A stretch of DNA of 64,000 nucleotides from Sphingomonas alba (lineage in GTDB: Bacteria; Pseudomonadota; Alphaproteobacteria; Sphingomonadales; Sphingomonadaceae): the NCBI RefSeq assembly GCF_023516555.1, contig NZ_JAMGBD010000002.1:558001-622000 (forward strand), given 5' to 3'. The notes below the pieces were generated by a model. The model saw nothing but the letters and a program-made list of their open reading frames with translations, did no database searches and was not told the origin of the DNA. Each line of letters starts with the position of its first letter. The stretch's first letter is position 1. This document shows positions 1 to 12,631 of the stretch, piece after piece. Made by a program: the position numbers and the translations under genes.

Positions 1-2
1 CG

Positions 3-614
3 GGACCGAAAGGCATTTCTGCTTTCATCGTTCGCGGCGATGACAGGGGCCTTTCAGTCGCGGAGCGGATCGAGGTCATCGCCCCCCACCCACTTGCGCG
101 GCTGAAGTTCAATGGCGTTCGCGCCGAGTTGCTCGGTTCGGAAAGCGAAGGCTTCAAGGTCGCCATGCAGACGTTGAACCTCTTCCGCGTCACCGTCGGC
201 GCCGCCGCGCTCGGCTTCGCCAGCCGTGCCCTCCAGGAGGCCATCGCCTTCGCCTCCACCCGCAAGCTCGGCAACGGCACGCTCGCCGACCATCCGGTGA
301 CGCAGGCGAACCTCGCTGACATGGCAACCGCCATCGACGCATCGTCGCTGCTCATCGCCCGCGCCGCCTGGCAACAGGACATGGGCAAGCAGGATAACCG
401 CCGCGCCGCCGCCATGGCCAAGCTCCACGCGACCGAGGAGGCGCAGAAGGTCATCGACGCCGCGGTGCAGATGCACGGCGGCCTCGGCGTCACCAAGGGT
501 GCCAAGGTCGAGGAGCTTTACCGCGAGATCCGCGCGCTGCGCATCTACGAAGGCGCGTCGGAAGTGCAGCGCCAGATCATCGCCCGCGACCTGTTGAAGG
601 AGCATCGCCAATGA
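3..614 (+). CDS. Acyl-CoA dehydrogenase, C-terminal part (5' end outside window)
   Basis: The frame is open from the first bases of the window, so the gene starts upstream; the TTG inside it near 129 is not a real start. The visible part holds the end of the beta domain ([10 protein letters not shown]) and the C-terminal helical domain. The motif [10 protein letters not shown] near the end carries the glutamate that acts as catalytic base in medium-chain-type acyl-CoA dehydrogenases. The family uses FAD to desaturate an acyl-CoA at alpha-beta. It overlaps the next gene by ATGA, and with the Rid protein and CoA ligase that follow forms an operon. From this neighbourhood I infer an aromatic or branched acyl-CoA breakdown route, possibly through 2-aminobenzoyl-CoA; the substrate cannot be read from sequence. 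Confidence 0.93.
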   Translation, partial: GPKGISAFIVRGDDRGLSVAERIEVIAPHPLARLKFNGVRAELLGSESEGFKVAMQTLNLFRVTVGAAALGFASRALQEAIAFASTRKLGNGTLADHPVTQANLADMATAIDASSLLIARAAWQQDMGKQDNRRAAAMAKLHATEEAQKVIDAAVQMHGGLGVTKGAKVEELYREIRALRIYEGASEVQRQIIARDLLKEHRQ

Positions 615-1003
615 AGACTCTGCAACCGGCCGGCTGGCCGCGGCCATCGGGCTATTCCAACGGCGTCTCCGCCAAGGGGCGGATGATATTCACGGCCGGC
701 ATGATCGGCTGGGACGAGCGCGAGATGATCGTTTCGCATAAGCTGGAAGTGCAGTTCGGCCAGGCGCTCAAGAATGTTCTCGCCGTGCTGGCCGAGGACG
801 GCGCAGGGCCGGAGCACGTCGTCCGCCTCACCGTCTACATTACCGACCGCTTCCAATACCTCTCGCGCCGCGACGACCTCGCGCCGATCTGGAAGTCGAT
901 CATGGGGGCGAACTATCCCCCCATGGCCCTGGTGGAGGTGAAAGCACTGGTCAACAGCTCGGCGCTGGTCGAGATCGAGGCGACCGCCGTCGTTCCCGAA
1001 TGA
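611..1003 (+). CDS. Rid (YjgF/YER057c/UK114) family protein
   Basis: This 130-residue protein has the compact Rid trimer fold pattern, with GMIGWDE early and LVEIEAT near the C-terminus. Classical RidA enzymes deaminate reactive enamines with an arginine in a P-x-R stretch just before the last strands; here that place reads YPPMALVEV, without arginine. It therefore probably belongs to another Rid subgroup whose activity is not known. It overlaps the gene before and the gene after by 4 bp each, so translation is coupled to the acyl-CoA dehydrogenase and the CoA ligase. Rid proteins placed like this are plausible partners in handling imine or enamine intermediates of an amino-aromatic pathway; that role is inference. 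Confidence 0.85.
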   Translation: MKTLQPAGWPRPSGYSNGVSAKGRMIFTAGMIGWDEREMIVSHKLEVQFGQALKNVLAVLAEDGAGPEHVVRLTVYITDRFQYLSRRDDLAPIWKSIMGANYPPMALVEVKALVNSSALVEIEATAVVPE

Positions 1004-2580
1004 GCCAATACGACAGCTTTGTCCGCGACCGATTACCGCCGGCTGACCAGCAGCCGGAGTTTCACCTGCTCGACTATCCTGAGCGGCTGAACGCAGCGGC
1101 GGAGCTGCTGAAAGGCGGCGCTCCCGATGACCTCGCCGTCGTCAATTCACACGGGCGTTGGACCTACGCCGAACTCGACTCCTTTTCCGGCCGCATTGCC
1201 CGCCTGCTGGTCGAGGAAGAGGACTTGATTCCAGGCAACCGCGTCCTGCTGCGCGGACCCAATAGTTACACGATGTTCGCTGCCTGGCTCGGCATCTTGA
1301 AGGCCGGGGGTGTGGTCGTCGCAACGATGCCGTTACTGCGACCCGGCGAGATCGCCACCGTCATCACCCGCGCCGAGATCAGCCACGCCATCGTCGACAG
1401 CCGCTTCATTGGCGATTTCCGAGAGGCGGTCGACCAGGCCCATTTCGTCAAATCGATCGTCAAATTTGACGGTGACTACGGGAACGGCGAGCTGGAGCGC
1501 CGGACCGCCGACTTCAACCCGCTTCCTCCAGTCGACACCGGTCGCGACGATCCCGCTTTGGTCGCCTTCACCAGCGGAACCACCGGCGTGCCCAAGGGCT
1601 GCATCCACTTCCACCGCGACATCCTCGCGCCCTGCGACACCTTCGCCGCAACGCATTTTCGCATGGCGCCCGGCGACGTGGTCATGACCAGCGCTCCGAT
1701 CGCCTTCACCTTCGGCCTGGGCGCGACCCTGCAATTTCCGCTGCGCTTCGGCGCCGCCACCGCGACCCTCGAGCAACCGAGCCCGCCGGCCATGCTGGAA
1801 GCAATCGCCAAGTTCGGAGTCAGCCACCTCGGCACCGCCCCCACCGCCTACAAGGCAATGCTAGCGAGCCCGGCGCTCGACGGTGCGCTCAAATCGCTGA
1901 GGGCCTGCCTCTCCGCGGGCGAGCATCTTCCTGAAGCGATCTGGCACTCGTGGAAGGACCGCACTGGCATCTCCATCGTCGACGGCATCGGAGCGACCGA
2001 GATGATGCATATCTTCATCTCCGAAAGCGGTGACGCGATCCGCCCGGGCTCCACCGGCCGCGCAGTCCCCGGCTATGTAGCCACCGTCCTGGATGAGGCC
2101 GGCGAGCCCCTCGCCGAAGGCATCGGCCGCCTCGCCATCAAGGGCCCGACCGGGTGCCGTTATCTCGATGACCCGCGGCAGCGCGATTACGTCCAGCACG
2201 GCTGGAACATCACAGGCGACACCTACCGCAAGGATGCCGACGGTTATTTCTGGTATGTGGCGCGCAGCGACGACATGATCGTCAGCTCCGGCTACAATAT
2301 CGGCGCGCCCGAGGTGGAGAACGCGCTCCTCGCCCATCCCACCGTTGCCGAATGCGCGGTCATCGGCGTCCCCTGCCCGGAACGCGGCCAAAAGGTGAAG
2401 GCGTTCATCGTCCTTGCCGGTTTCGCCGAGCCGAGCGACGAGCTCGCCCAGAAGCTGAAGGACTTCGTCAAGGACGAGATCGCCCCCTACAAATATCCGC
2501 GCGAGATCGAGTTCGTCGACGCCCTGCCCAAGACGGCGACCGGCAAACTGCGCCGGGTCGAGCTGCGCAACGCTTCCTGA
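1000..2580 (+). CDS. Benzoate-CoA ligase family acyl-CoA synthetase
   Basis: A 526-residue ANL-superfamily enzyme that activates a carboxylic acid with ATP and CoA. The P-loop-like AMP-binding motif TSGTTGVPKG lies at residues 191-200, the A5-type motif DGIGATEMMHIF in the middle, the hinge GYNIGAPEVENALL later, and the catalytic lysine in PKTATGKLRR at the end. Length and the GATEMMHIF motif fit benzoate- and 2-aminobenzoate-CoA ligases rather than fatty acyl ligases. It is the last gene of the operon that enters the window; a 76-bp gap separates it from the mutase gene. The acid it uses is inferred only from relatives: benzoate, anthranilate or similar. Confidence 0.88.
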   Translation: MSQYDSFVRDRLPPADQQPEFHLLDYPERLNAAAELLKGGAPDDLAVVNSHGRWTYAELDSFSGRIARLLVEEEDLIPGNRVLLRGPNSYTMFAAWLGILKAGGVVVATMPLLRPGEIATVITRAEISHAIVDSRFIGDFREAVDQAHFVKSIVKFDGDYGNGELERRTADFNPLPPVDTGRDDPALVAFTSGTTGVPKGCIHFHRDILAPCDTFAATHFRMAPGDVVMTSAPIAFTFGLGATLQFPLRFGAATATLEQPSPPAMLEAIAKFGVSHLGTAPTAYKAMLASPALDGALKSLRACLSAGEHLPEAIWHSWKDRTGISIVDGIGATEMMHIFISESGDAIRPGSTGRAVPGYVATVLDEAGEPLAEGIGRLAIKGPTGCRYLDDPRQRDYVQHGWNITGDTYRKDADGYFWYVARSDDMIVSSGYNIGAPEVENALLAHPTVAECAVIGVPCPERGQKVKAFIVLAGFAEPSDELAQKLKDFVKDEIAPYKYPREIEFVDALPKTATGKLRRVELRNAS

Positions 2581-2656
2581 CACTGTCGCCCAATCGCAAT
2601 CCCGTGACGTCCGATTGATTGGCTTTGCGCGCGCCCGGCGCTAGACCGCGCCCGAC

Positions 2657-4896
<2,240 letters not shown>

Positions 4897-4900
<4 letters not shown>

Positions 4901-5122
4901 GATATCGCCTAGGCTGCGCCGCCTTCGTTATCGCTGGCTTGGCGTGGCTTGGGTACTTTTTGTTCGAGTTTGTCGCCACTTCAATGGGTGATTGCGCCGA
5001 CGACAGTGCTTGCGATTTTTACCGCGGCTATGTCGAAGGTTTCGTGGTGTGGCGCGGAATTGCAGTCGCGCTAATGCTGATCCTGGCGTTCTTGGCGTTC
5101 CGGTTTCTCTATAAGGAAGACA

Positions 5123-5133
<11 letters not shown>
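4897..5133 (+). CDS. Small two-TM membrane protein between mutase and pccA
   Basis: A 78-residue protein starting at a GTG that overlaps the mutase stop (GTGA) and ending 11 bp inside pccA. It has two hydrophobic segments, about residues 6-27 and 53-71, separated by a short acidic loop with two cysteines ([15 protein letters not shown]), and a charged tail (YKEDNVQ). The tight overlaps on both sides argue for a translated gene in the operon. I do not recognise the family and give it no function. The two loop cysteines could pair if the loop faces the periplasm. Confidence 0.7.
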
Positions 5134-7120
<1,987 letters not shown>

Positions 7121-7294
7121 ACGCGCGCGAAGACTTACCTCAGGATCGGCGAATTGAACGTTTCGGTTCCGGAATAATACTGAGGATTCCGGGCACCACC
7201 GGCGGCATTTGTTGCGGTGCGGCACTGACCATGTTGACCGGCGCAACCGTGCCCGCCAAGCGAGGTCACCGTTATTTGGGGGAAATCTAAATCC

Positions 7295-7696
7295 ATGAAA
7301 AAGTTTGTTCTTGTTGCGTCCGCATTTGCCGTTTCGCTGGCCGTCCAGCCGGCCGTCGCCGGCGAAAAGAAGGCCTTCGCTATCGTCAACCAGGACGTCG
7401 GCGTGCCGGTGTTCCCGTATGACATCAAGGATCGTCCGTACGAGGTCCTCGGCGAAGTGAAGGCCGGCGTCCGCAAGGCGACGATCTTTTCCAAGTCGCC
7501 CGACCAGAAGAAGATCTACGGTGAGCTCTGGGAACGCGCCGAAAAGCTTGGTGCCGACGCCGTGATCAATGCCAGCTACGGCGACGCCCACGTCACCGCG
7601 TTCAGCTGGGGCAAGGCGAACGCCACGGGCACCGCCATCCGCTTCAAGGCAGACGCCGCTCCGGCCCCGGCCGAAGCACCGGCTGCCGGCCAGTAA
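7295..7696 (+). CDS. Exported hypothetical protein, possibly YbjQ-like
   Basis: 133 residues with a clear signal peptide (MKKFVLVASAFAVSLAVQPAVAG) and an alanine/proline-rich tail (APAPAEAPAAGQ). The middle (LWERAEKLGADAVINASYG ... GTAIRF) recalls the helix-strand pattern of the YbjQ/heavy-metal-binding fold, but I do not see enough to assign it. The start is set by a GGGGGAAAT ribosome site 10 bp upstream. A 174-bp non-coding stretch precedes it, room for its own promoter. Two more exported proteins follow directly, so the three may form an envelope-related operon. Confidence 0.75.
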   Translation: MKKFVLVASAFAVSLAVQPAVAGEKKAFAIVNQDVGVPVFPYDIKDRPYEVLGEVKAGVRKATIFSKSPDQKKIYGELWERAEKLGADAVINASYGDAHVTAFSWGKANATGTAIRFKADAAPAPAEAPAAGQ

Positions 7697-7697
7697 G

Positions 7698-8267
7698 TTG
7701 AAGACCCAGATGTTGTTCGCGGCGGCTTTGGCTGCCGCGAGCGGCGCGGCGCGTGCGGAGGACGCTTCGGCTCCTCCGCCGGCTGCACCGCTGCCCGTCG
7801 TCACCGTCGCTCCGGCCCCGGTCGTGGCCCCGCAGGCCATCGTCCTGCCCAAGGGCACGATGGTGCGCCTGATGGTCACCAAGGAAATCAACTCACGCGA
7901 CAGCAAGGCCGGCGATCATTTCACCCTGCGCGTCGATGAAGACGTGAAGGTTGGCGGCCTTACGCTGATCCCGGTCGGCGCGACCGGCTGGGGCGAAGTC
8001 GTCACTGCCGAAGGTACCGGCGGGGTCGGCAAAAAGGGCCGCATCAACGCCAAGCTGCTGTTCGTCGATGTGGGCGGCAAGCGCATCCCGGTCGACGGCG
8101 AGCGCCAGTCGGCTGGTTCCAACGCCACCGGCGCTGTCGTCTACAGTGTGCTCGCCTTCGGGCCGCTCGGCCTGGTGATGAAGGGCGGCAATGCCTCCCT
8201 CAAGGCCGGCGAGATCCTCAATGGCTACACCACGGAAGACGTAGCCTTCGACAAGCCGGCGGCATGA
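7698..8267 (+). CDS. Exported hypothetical protein, first of a tandem pair
   Basis: About 189 residues if started at TTG 7698, which gives a lysine before the hydrophobic signal segment (LFAAALAAASGAARAED); ATG 7710 is the alternative. After a proline/alanine linker the body is a beta-rich domain with the pattern VLPKGTMVRLMVTKEI, AGDHFTLRVDEDV, LIPVGATGWGEV, and a hydrophobic glycine patch (LAFGPLGLVMKGG) before a final LKAGEIL. I do not recognise the family. The next gene encodes a protein with the same pattern, and the two overlap by ATGA, so this looks like a tandem duplication acting in the periplasm or outer membrane. Confidence 0.75.
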   Translation: MKTQMLFAAALAAASGAARAEDASAPPPAAPLPVVTVAPAPVVAPQAIVLPKGTMVRLMVTKEINSRDSKAGDHFTLRVDEDVKVGGLTLIPVGATGWGEVVTAEGTGGVGKKGRINAKLLFVDVGGKRIPVDGERQSAGSNATGAVVYSVLAFGPLGLVMKGGNASLKAGEILNGYTTEDVAFDKPAA

Positions 8268-8773
8268 TCGTCGCGGCAATCCTGTTGGGCACGGCGCAGG
8301 TCGCGGCGACGACCGCGCCTGCTCCGCCTCCTGCACTCCCGCAGTCGGTCGTCCTGCCGGCCTGGACGCCAGTCAGGCTGGTGACACAAGCGGTCATAGA
8401 CTCCCGGTCGGCCCGCCAGGGGCAGCGCTTCGGCTTGACGATCACGGAAGACGTCAAGCTCGGCGAGCGGATCGTCATCCCGCGCGGCACGCCCGCGGTC
8501 GGGGAGATCGAAGTGCTCACCCAGAAAGGCGCCGGCGGCAATTCGGGCCACCTGGTCTTGGCGCCCTTGTTCATCGACTGGGCTGGCGATCGCATCTATC
8601 TGCGCGGCCATAGCGAAACCGCGGGCAAGGGGGCGGTGGGCGCGTCGGTCGCTACCCAGGTCCTGCTCTCGCCCCTAGGCTTCTTCATTTCCGGGAAAAG
8701 CGCGACCCTGCCCGCCGGCAGTGCCATCGAGGCCGAGATCCGGAACGACGTGAAGGTCGTGCCCGCTCCCTAG
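8264..8773 (+). CDS. Exported hypothetical protein, second of a tandem pair
   Basis: 169 residues with a short signal-like start (MIVAAILLGTAQVAATTA). The body follows its neighbour step by step: VLPAWTPVRLVTQAVIDSR, QGQRFGLTITEDV, VIPRGTPAVGEIEV, LSPLGFFISGKSA, LPAGSAIEAEI. It is thus a diverged paralogue of the 7698 gene. The ATGA overlap suggests coupled translation and perhaps a two-component assembly. The stop lies 7 bp from the convergent epimerase gene. Function unknown. Confidence 0.75.
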   Translation: MIVAAILLGTAQVAATTAPAPPPALPQSVVLPAWTPVRLVTQAVIDSRSARQGQRFGLTITEDVKLGERIVIPRGTPAVGEIEVLTQKGAGGNSGHLVLAPLFIDWAGDRIYLRGHSETAGKGAVGASVATQVLLSPLGFFISGKSATLPAGSAIEAEIRNDVKVVPAP

Positions 8774-8780
8774 GTCGGGA

Positions 8781-9200
8781 CTAGTGAGCCTGTTTCGGGC
8801 TCTCCATGATCTCGGTCAGCACGCCGCCCATGTCCTTGGGGTGAAGGAAGAAGATCGGCGTGCCATGGGCGCCGATGCGCGTCGGGCCGAGGATCCGGCA
8901 GCCCTTGCCGTCGAACCAGGTGTGCGCAGCCTCAATGTCAGGCACCTCGAAACAGACATGGTGCTGCCCGCCCTCGGGGTTGCGCTCGAGGAACTTCACG
9001 ATCGGCGAGTCCGCGCCCAGCGGCTCGATCAGCTCGATCTGGCTGTTGGGCGTGTCGACGAAGCAGACGCGAACGCCTTGCGCCGGCAGGTCGAAGGGAT
9101 CGCGCACGACCTCGGCCCCCATGGTCTCGCGATAGGTCGCGACCGACCGTTCGATCGACGGCGTCGCAACGCCGACATGGTTCAACCTTCCGAGTTTCAT
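8781..9200 (-). CDS. mce: Methylmalonyl-CoA epimerase
   Basis: 139 residues of the VOC (glyoxalase-like) fold. It begins KLGRLNHVGVATPSIE, with the first metal-binding histidine, and contains IELIEPLG, QHHVCFEVPDI and a C-terminal GVLTEIME with the last metal glutamate. The enzyme interconverts the (S) product of propionyl-CoA carboxylase and the (R) substrate of the mutase, so its place between pccA and pccB makes sense. A dispersed repeat separates it from the OsmC gene upstream. Confidence 0.95.
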   Translation of the reverse strand: MKLGRLNHVGVATPSIERSVATYRETMGAEVVRDPFDLPAQGVRVCFVDTPNSQIELIEPLGADSPIVKFLERNPEGGQHHVCFEVPDIEAAHTWFDGKGCRILGPTRIGAHGTPIFFLHPKDMGGVLTEIMESPKQAH

Positions 9201-9213
9201 GGCACCTCTCCGT

Positions 9214-9296
9214 CACCCCGGACTTGATCCGGGGTCTGCCTTTCATTGGCGCCGTAAGAAGTGAAGGCGGATGCCGGGTCAAGCCCGGCATGACGG
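9214..9296. repeat. Dispersed palindromic repeat (CCCCGGACTTGATCCGGGG type)
   Basis: Two inverted units, one around CCCCGGacttgatCCGGGG and one around GCCGGGtcaagCCCGGC, flanked by GTCA/TGAC-type ends. This is the typical short intergenic repeat of alphaproteobacteria. Related units occur at 46390-46410 and 48470-48550. It lies between two genes on the minus strand and may act on mRNA ends. Confidence 0.7.
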
Positions 9297-9755
9297 TCAG
9301 GACTCGACCACCACCTCGCTCTTCACGCTATTCGCGATGAAGCACGCCTCATGCGCGCGATGATGGAGGTCGGCGAGGGCGGCCGGGTCGGGGCCTTCGT
9401 CCTGCCATTCAATGCGCGGCTTCAGCATCACGCGGGTGATGGCGATCTTGCCGTCAGCGCCCTTCTCCATCACGCCTTCCGCCTCGTCGAGATAGGCATC
9501 GACCGTCCAGCCATCGCGGCGGGCGAAGTCGAGGAAGAAGAGCATATGGCAGGAGGAAAGGCTCGCAACGAACGCCTCCTCCGGGTCGACCCCTTCCGGG
9601 TCAGACCAGGGCGCCGGCACGACATGCGGACTGGCGCTGGCCTTCATCACATGGCCGCCGTCGAACGCCCACTCATGCGCACGGCTGTACTGGCCCTTAG
9701 CGAAATCGCCCTCGCCCGAACGGGTCCAGCGGACAGTGGCGGTGTAGGTGCTCAT
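9297..9755 (-). CDS. OsmC/Ohr family peroxiredoxin-like protein
   Basis: 152 residues with the OsmC fold. The two conserved cysteines are visible: C69 in FVASLSSCHMLFF and C138 in HEACFIANSV. Family members reduce organic hydroperoxides through this cysteine pair, usually in the cytoplasm. ALVASLSSCH-type motifs place it with OsmC rather than Ohr; I do not fix a name. The gene lies 9 bp downstream of pccB and may be read through from it. Confidence 0.88.
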   Translation of the reverse strand: MSTYTATVRWTRSGEGDFAKGQYSRAHEWAFDGGHVMKASASPHVVPAPWSDPEGVDPEEAFVASLSSCHMLFFLDFARRDGWTVDAYLDEAEGVMEKGADGKIAITRVMLKPRIEWQDEGPDPAALADLHHRAHEACFIANSVKSEVVVES

Positions 9756-9764
9756 CTCAGCCCC

Positions 9765-11298
9765 TCACAGCGGGATGTTGTCGTGCTTCTTCCATGGATT
9801 CTCGAGCTGCTTGTCGCGCAGTTTGCGTAGCCCCAGCGCCACCCGCCGCCGGGTCGAGTGGGGCATGATCACCTCGTCGATGAAGCCCTTGCTCGCCGCC
9901 ACGAACGGATTGGCGAAGCGCTGTTCATATTCGCGGGTGCGCTCCGCGATCTTGGCGGGGTCGCCCTTCTCGTCGCGGAAGATGATTTCGACCGCGCCCT
10001 TGGCGCCCATCACCGCGATCTCGGCCGTCGGCCAGGCGTAGTTCAAGTCGCCACGCAGATGCTTGGAGGCCATGACGTCGTATGCGCCGCCATAGGCCTT
10101 GCGGGTAATGACCGTGATCTTCGGCACCGTCGCCTCGGCATAAGCGAACAGCAGCTTGGCGCCATGCTTGATGATGCCGTTATGCTCCTGGTCGGTCCCG
10201 GGAAGGAACCCGGGCACGTCGACGAACGTCAGGATCGGGATGTCGAACGCGTCGCAGAAGCGCACGAAGCGCGCCGCCTTCTTCGATGAGTTGATGTCTA
10301 GGCAGCCGGCGAGCACCATTGGCTGGTTGGCGACGACGCCGACGGTGCGTCCTTCGATGCGGATGAAGCCAATAATGATGTTCGCGGCATGGGCCGGCTG
10401 CAGCTCGAAGAAATCGCCTTCGTCGGCGACCTTCCGGATTAGCTCGTGCATGTCGTAGGGCGTCGTCGCGGACGGCGGTACCAGCGTGTCGAGGCTGTCC
10501 TCGATCCGGTCCCAGGCGTCGTCGGTCGGCCGCTCCGGGATGTCGTGGCGGTTCGACAGCGGCAAAAAGTCGAAAAACTCCCGCGTCGCCATCAATGCGT
10601 CGATGTCATTCTCGAATGCCACGTCGGCGACGCCCGACTTGGTGGTGTGGGTGACGGCTCCGCCCAGCTCTTCCTGGGTTACGACCTCGTTGGTCACGGT
10701 CTTCACCACGTCCGGCCCGGTGACGAACATGTAGCTCGAGTCCTTCACCATGAAGATGAAGTCGGTCATCGCCGGCGAATAGACCGCCCCCCCCCGCGCA
10801 CGGACCCATGATCAGGCTCAGTTGCGGGACAACGCCGCTGGCGAGCACGTTGCGCTGGAACACCTCGGCATAGCCGCCGAGGCTAGCCACGCCTTCCTGG
10901 ATGCGGGCGCCGCCGGAATCGTTGAGGCCGATCACGGGAGCGCCAACCTTCAGCGCCATGTCCATGATCTTGCAAATCTTCTGCGCGTGACGCTCGGACA
11001 GCGAGCCGCCGAAAACCGTGAAATCCTGGGCGAAGACATAAACAAGGCGGCCGTTGATCGTGCCCGACCCGGTGACGACGCCGTCGCCGGGAATGACCTG
11101 CTTCTCCATGCCGAAGTCGACGCAATTATGCTCGACGTACATGTCATATTCTTCGAAACTGTCGGGATCGAGCAGCACGGTCAGCCGCTCGCGGGCAGTC
11201 AGTCGGCCCTTGGCATGTTGCGCCGCAATACGTTTTGCCCCGCCGCCCTGCCGCGCTGCAGCACGCCGCGATTCCAGTTCTTCGATGGTGGTCGCCAT
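9765..11298 (-). CDS. pccB: Propionyl-CoA carboxylase beta subunit, with one-base frameshift
   Basis: The carboxyltransferase partner of PccA, about 510 residues when repaired. The first part runs from ATG 11298 ([12 protein letters not shown]) through [11 protein letters not shown] and [11 protein letters not shown] to MGPCAGG; the second resumes in another frame with [22 protein letters not shown] and ends with KKHDNIPL. The break sits in a run of nine C at 10787-10795 (nine G in the coding strand), where eight would restore the frame CAGGAVYSP. Everything else is well conserved, so a sequencing or assembly error, or a very recent slip, is more likely than an old pseudogene. If real, the cell would lack PccB activity from this locus. 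Confidence 0.9.
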
Positions 11299-11396
11299 GG
11301 CCTGATTTCCGCTGTTCGCCGCCGCTGTCCCACGCTTGGCCGCAAGGGTCAAATCCGCTTCCGAAATGATTCCCCTTAACAAAGGTTATCCGGAGG

Positions 11397-11421
11397 GGAA
11401 CCGGCCTGTTCTCAGGCGGTT
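11397..11421 (+). promoter_or_regulatory. EcfG-like (general stress response) promoter before the glycan cluster
   Basis: GGAAC at 11397-11401 is followed after 16 bases by GGTT at 11418-11421. Known EcfG promoters of alphaproteobacteria read GGAAC, 16-17 bases, CGTT, so one position of the second box differs. Transcription would start near 11428, leaving about 30 bases before ATG 11459. This is a pattern match by eye only. Confidence 0.45.
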
Positions 11422-11458
11422 ATACATTTGGGGAATGCCCGAGAGTGAAGGACGGCGA

Positions 11459-12631
11459 ATGCGTAACGGTGTAGGCGTGAGGAATGCTGGCGAGTCAGGC
11501 TCGATAGTGGCGCTGGACAAGCGTCCGGTGCTGATCTGCTTTTCGCACTTGCGGTGGGATTTCGTGTTCCAGCGGCCGCAGCATTTGATGTGCCGGTTTG
11601 CGCGCTCGCATTCGGTTCATGTCTGGGAAGAGCCGATTTTCGTTTCGGCCTTGATCGAGCCGCACCTGGAGACCCGCCGCGCGGCCTCCAACCTAACGAT
11701 CGTCACCCCGCATCTGGCCGAAGGGCTGAGCGAAGAGGCGGTCGAAGCCCAATTGAAGCGCCTGCTCGACGGCTACCATGCCGCGCAGAACCCGCAGGTC
11801 CTTTGGTATTACACACCAATGATGCTGCCCTTCTCGCAGCAGCTTGAGGCGGATTGTGTCGTCTATGATTGCATGGACGAGCTCGCCAACTTCCGCTTCG
11901 CGCCGCCTCGCCTGCTCGAGCTCGAGAGCGAACTGTTCGAACGCGCAGACCTCGTCTTCACCGGCGGCTATTCGCTCTACGAGGCGAAGAAATCGCGCCA
12001 CGGCAGCGCCCACCCTTTCCCTTCGTCTGTCGATATCAAGCATTTCGCCCAGGCGCGGGCGATCCCGACCGAGAACACTGTGCCGACCTTCGGCTTCTAC
12101 GGCGTCCTCGACGAGCGTTTCGACATCGACCTGCTCGCGGCCATTGCCGAAGCGCGGCCCGATTATCGGTTCATCATGGTCGGCCCTATCGTGAAGATCT
12201 CGCCAGACGAACTGCCGAAGCGGGACAACATCTTCTATCCGGGGCCCGCGGCCTACGAGGACCTGCCCGGACTGCTCGCCGAATGGGACGTCGCCTTGAT
12301 GCCCTTCGCGATCAATGAGGCGACCAAGTTCATCTCGCCGACCAAGACCCCGGAATATCTCGCCGCCGGCAAGCCGGTCGTCTCGACCCCGATCCGCGAC
12401 GTCGTCCGCCACTACGGCCGCCTTGAGGGCGTCAAGATCGCCGCGACACCCGAAGAATTCGTGCAGGGCTGCGACGAAGCGCTCGCGCTCATCCGATCCG
12501 ACGGCGAATGGCTAGCGGAGGTCGATCAAGCTCTGTCGTCGATGAGCTGGGACATCACCCAGGCACGCATGGCCGGCCTCATCGCTCGCGTCGTTGAAGA
12601 TTCGCCGGCTTCCGTCGAGGCGGTGGCCTAA
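11459..12631 (+). CDS. TuaH-like family 1 glycosyltransferase
   Basis: About 390 residues. The N-terminus carries ICFSHLRWDFVFQRPQHLM, the hallmark of TuaH-like GT-B glycosyltransferases, followed by DCMDELANF and, in the C-terminal half, the nucleotide-sugar loop (SPTKTPEYLAAGKPVVSTPI) usual in GT4-like enzymes. I prefer ATG 11459, preceded by GAAGGA, over the in-frame ATG 11435, which would lie too close to the predicted transcription start. The stop overlaps the start of glf by one base. With Glf next door a role in a galactofuranose-containing or related surface glycan is likely; donor and acceptor are unknown. Confidence 0.85.
   Translation: MRNGVGVRNAGESGSIVALDKRPVLICFSHLRWDFVFQRPQHLMCRFARSHSVHVWEEPIFVSALIEPHLETRRAASNLTIVTPHLAEGLSEEAVEAQLKRLLDGYHAAQNPQVLWYYTPMMLPFSQQLEADCVVYDCMDELANFRFAPPRLLELESELFERADLVFTGGYSLYEAKKSRHGSAHPFPSSVDIKHFAQARAIPTENTVPTFGFYGVLDERFDIDLLAAIAEARPDYRFIMVGPIVKISPDELPKRDNIFYPGPAAYEDLPGLLAEWDVALMPFAINEATKFISPTKTPEYLAAGKPVVSTPIRDVVRHYGRLEGVKIAATPEEFVQGCDEALALIRSDGEWLAEVDQALSSMSWDITQARMAGLIARVVEDSPASVEAVA

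Noticed and set aside
129-614. Acyl-CoA dehydrogenase starting at TTG 129
   Set aside because: The frame continues upstream to the window edge with conserved family sequence.
7169-7192. Terminator after pccA
   Set aside because: CCGGAAT/ATTCCGG forms a weak stem with a ten-base loop and no T-run.
9765-11298. Two separate partial carboxylase genes
   Set aside because: The two frames join exactly in a homopolymer in the middle of a conserved motif, so one gene with a one-base indel explains them.
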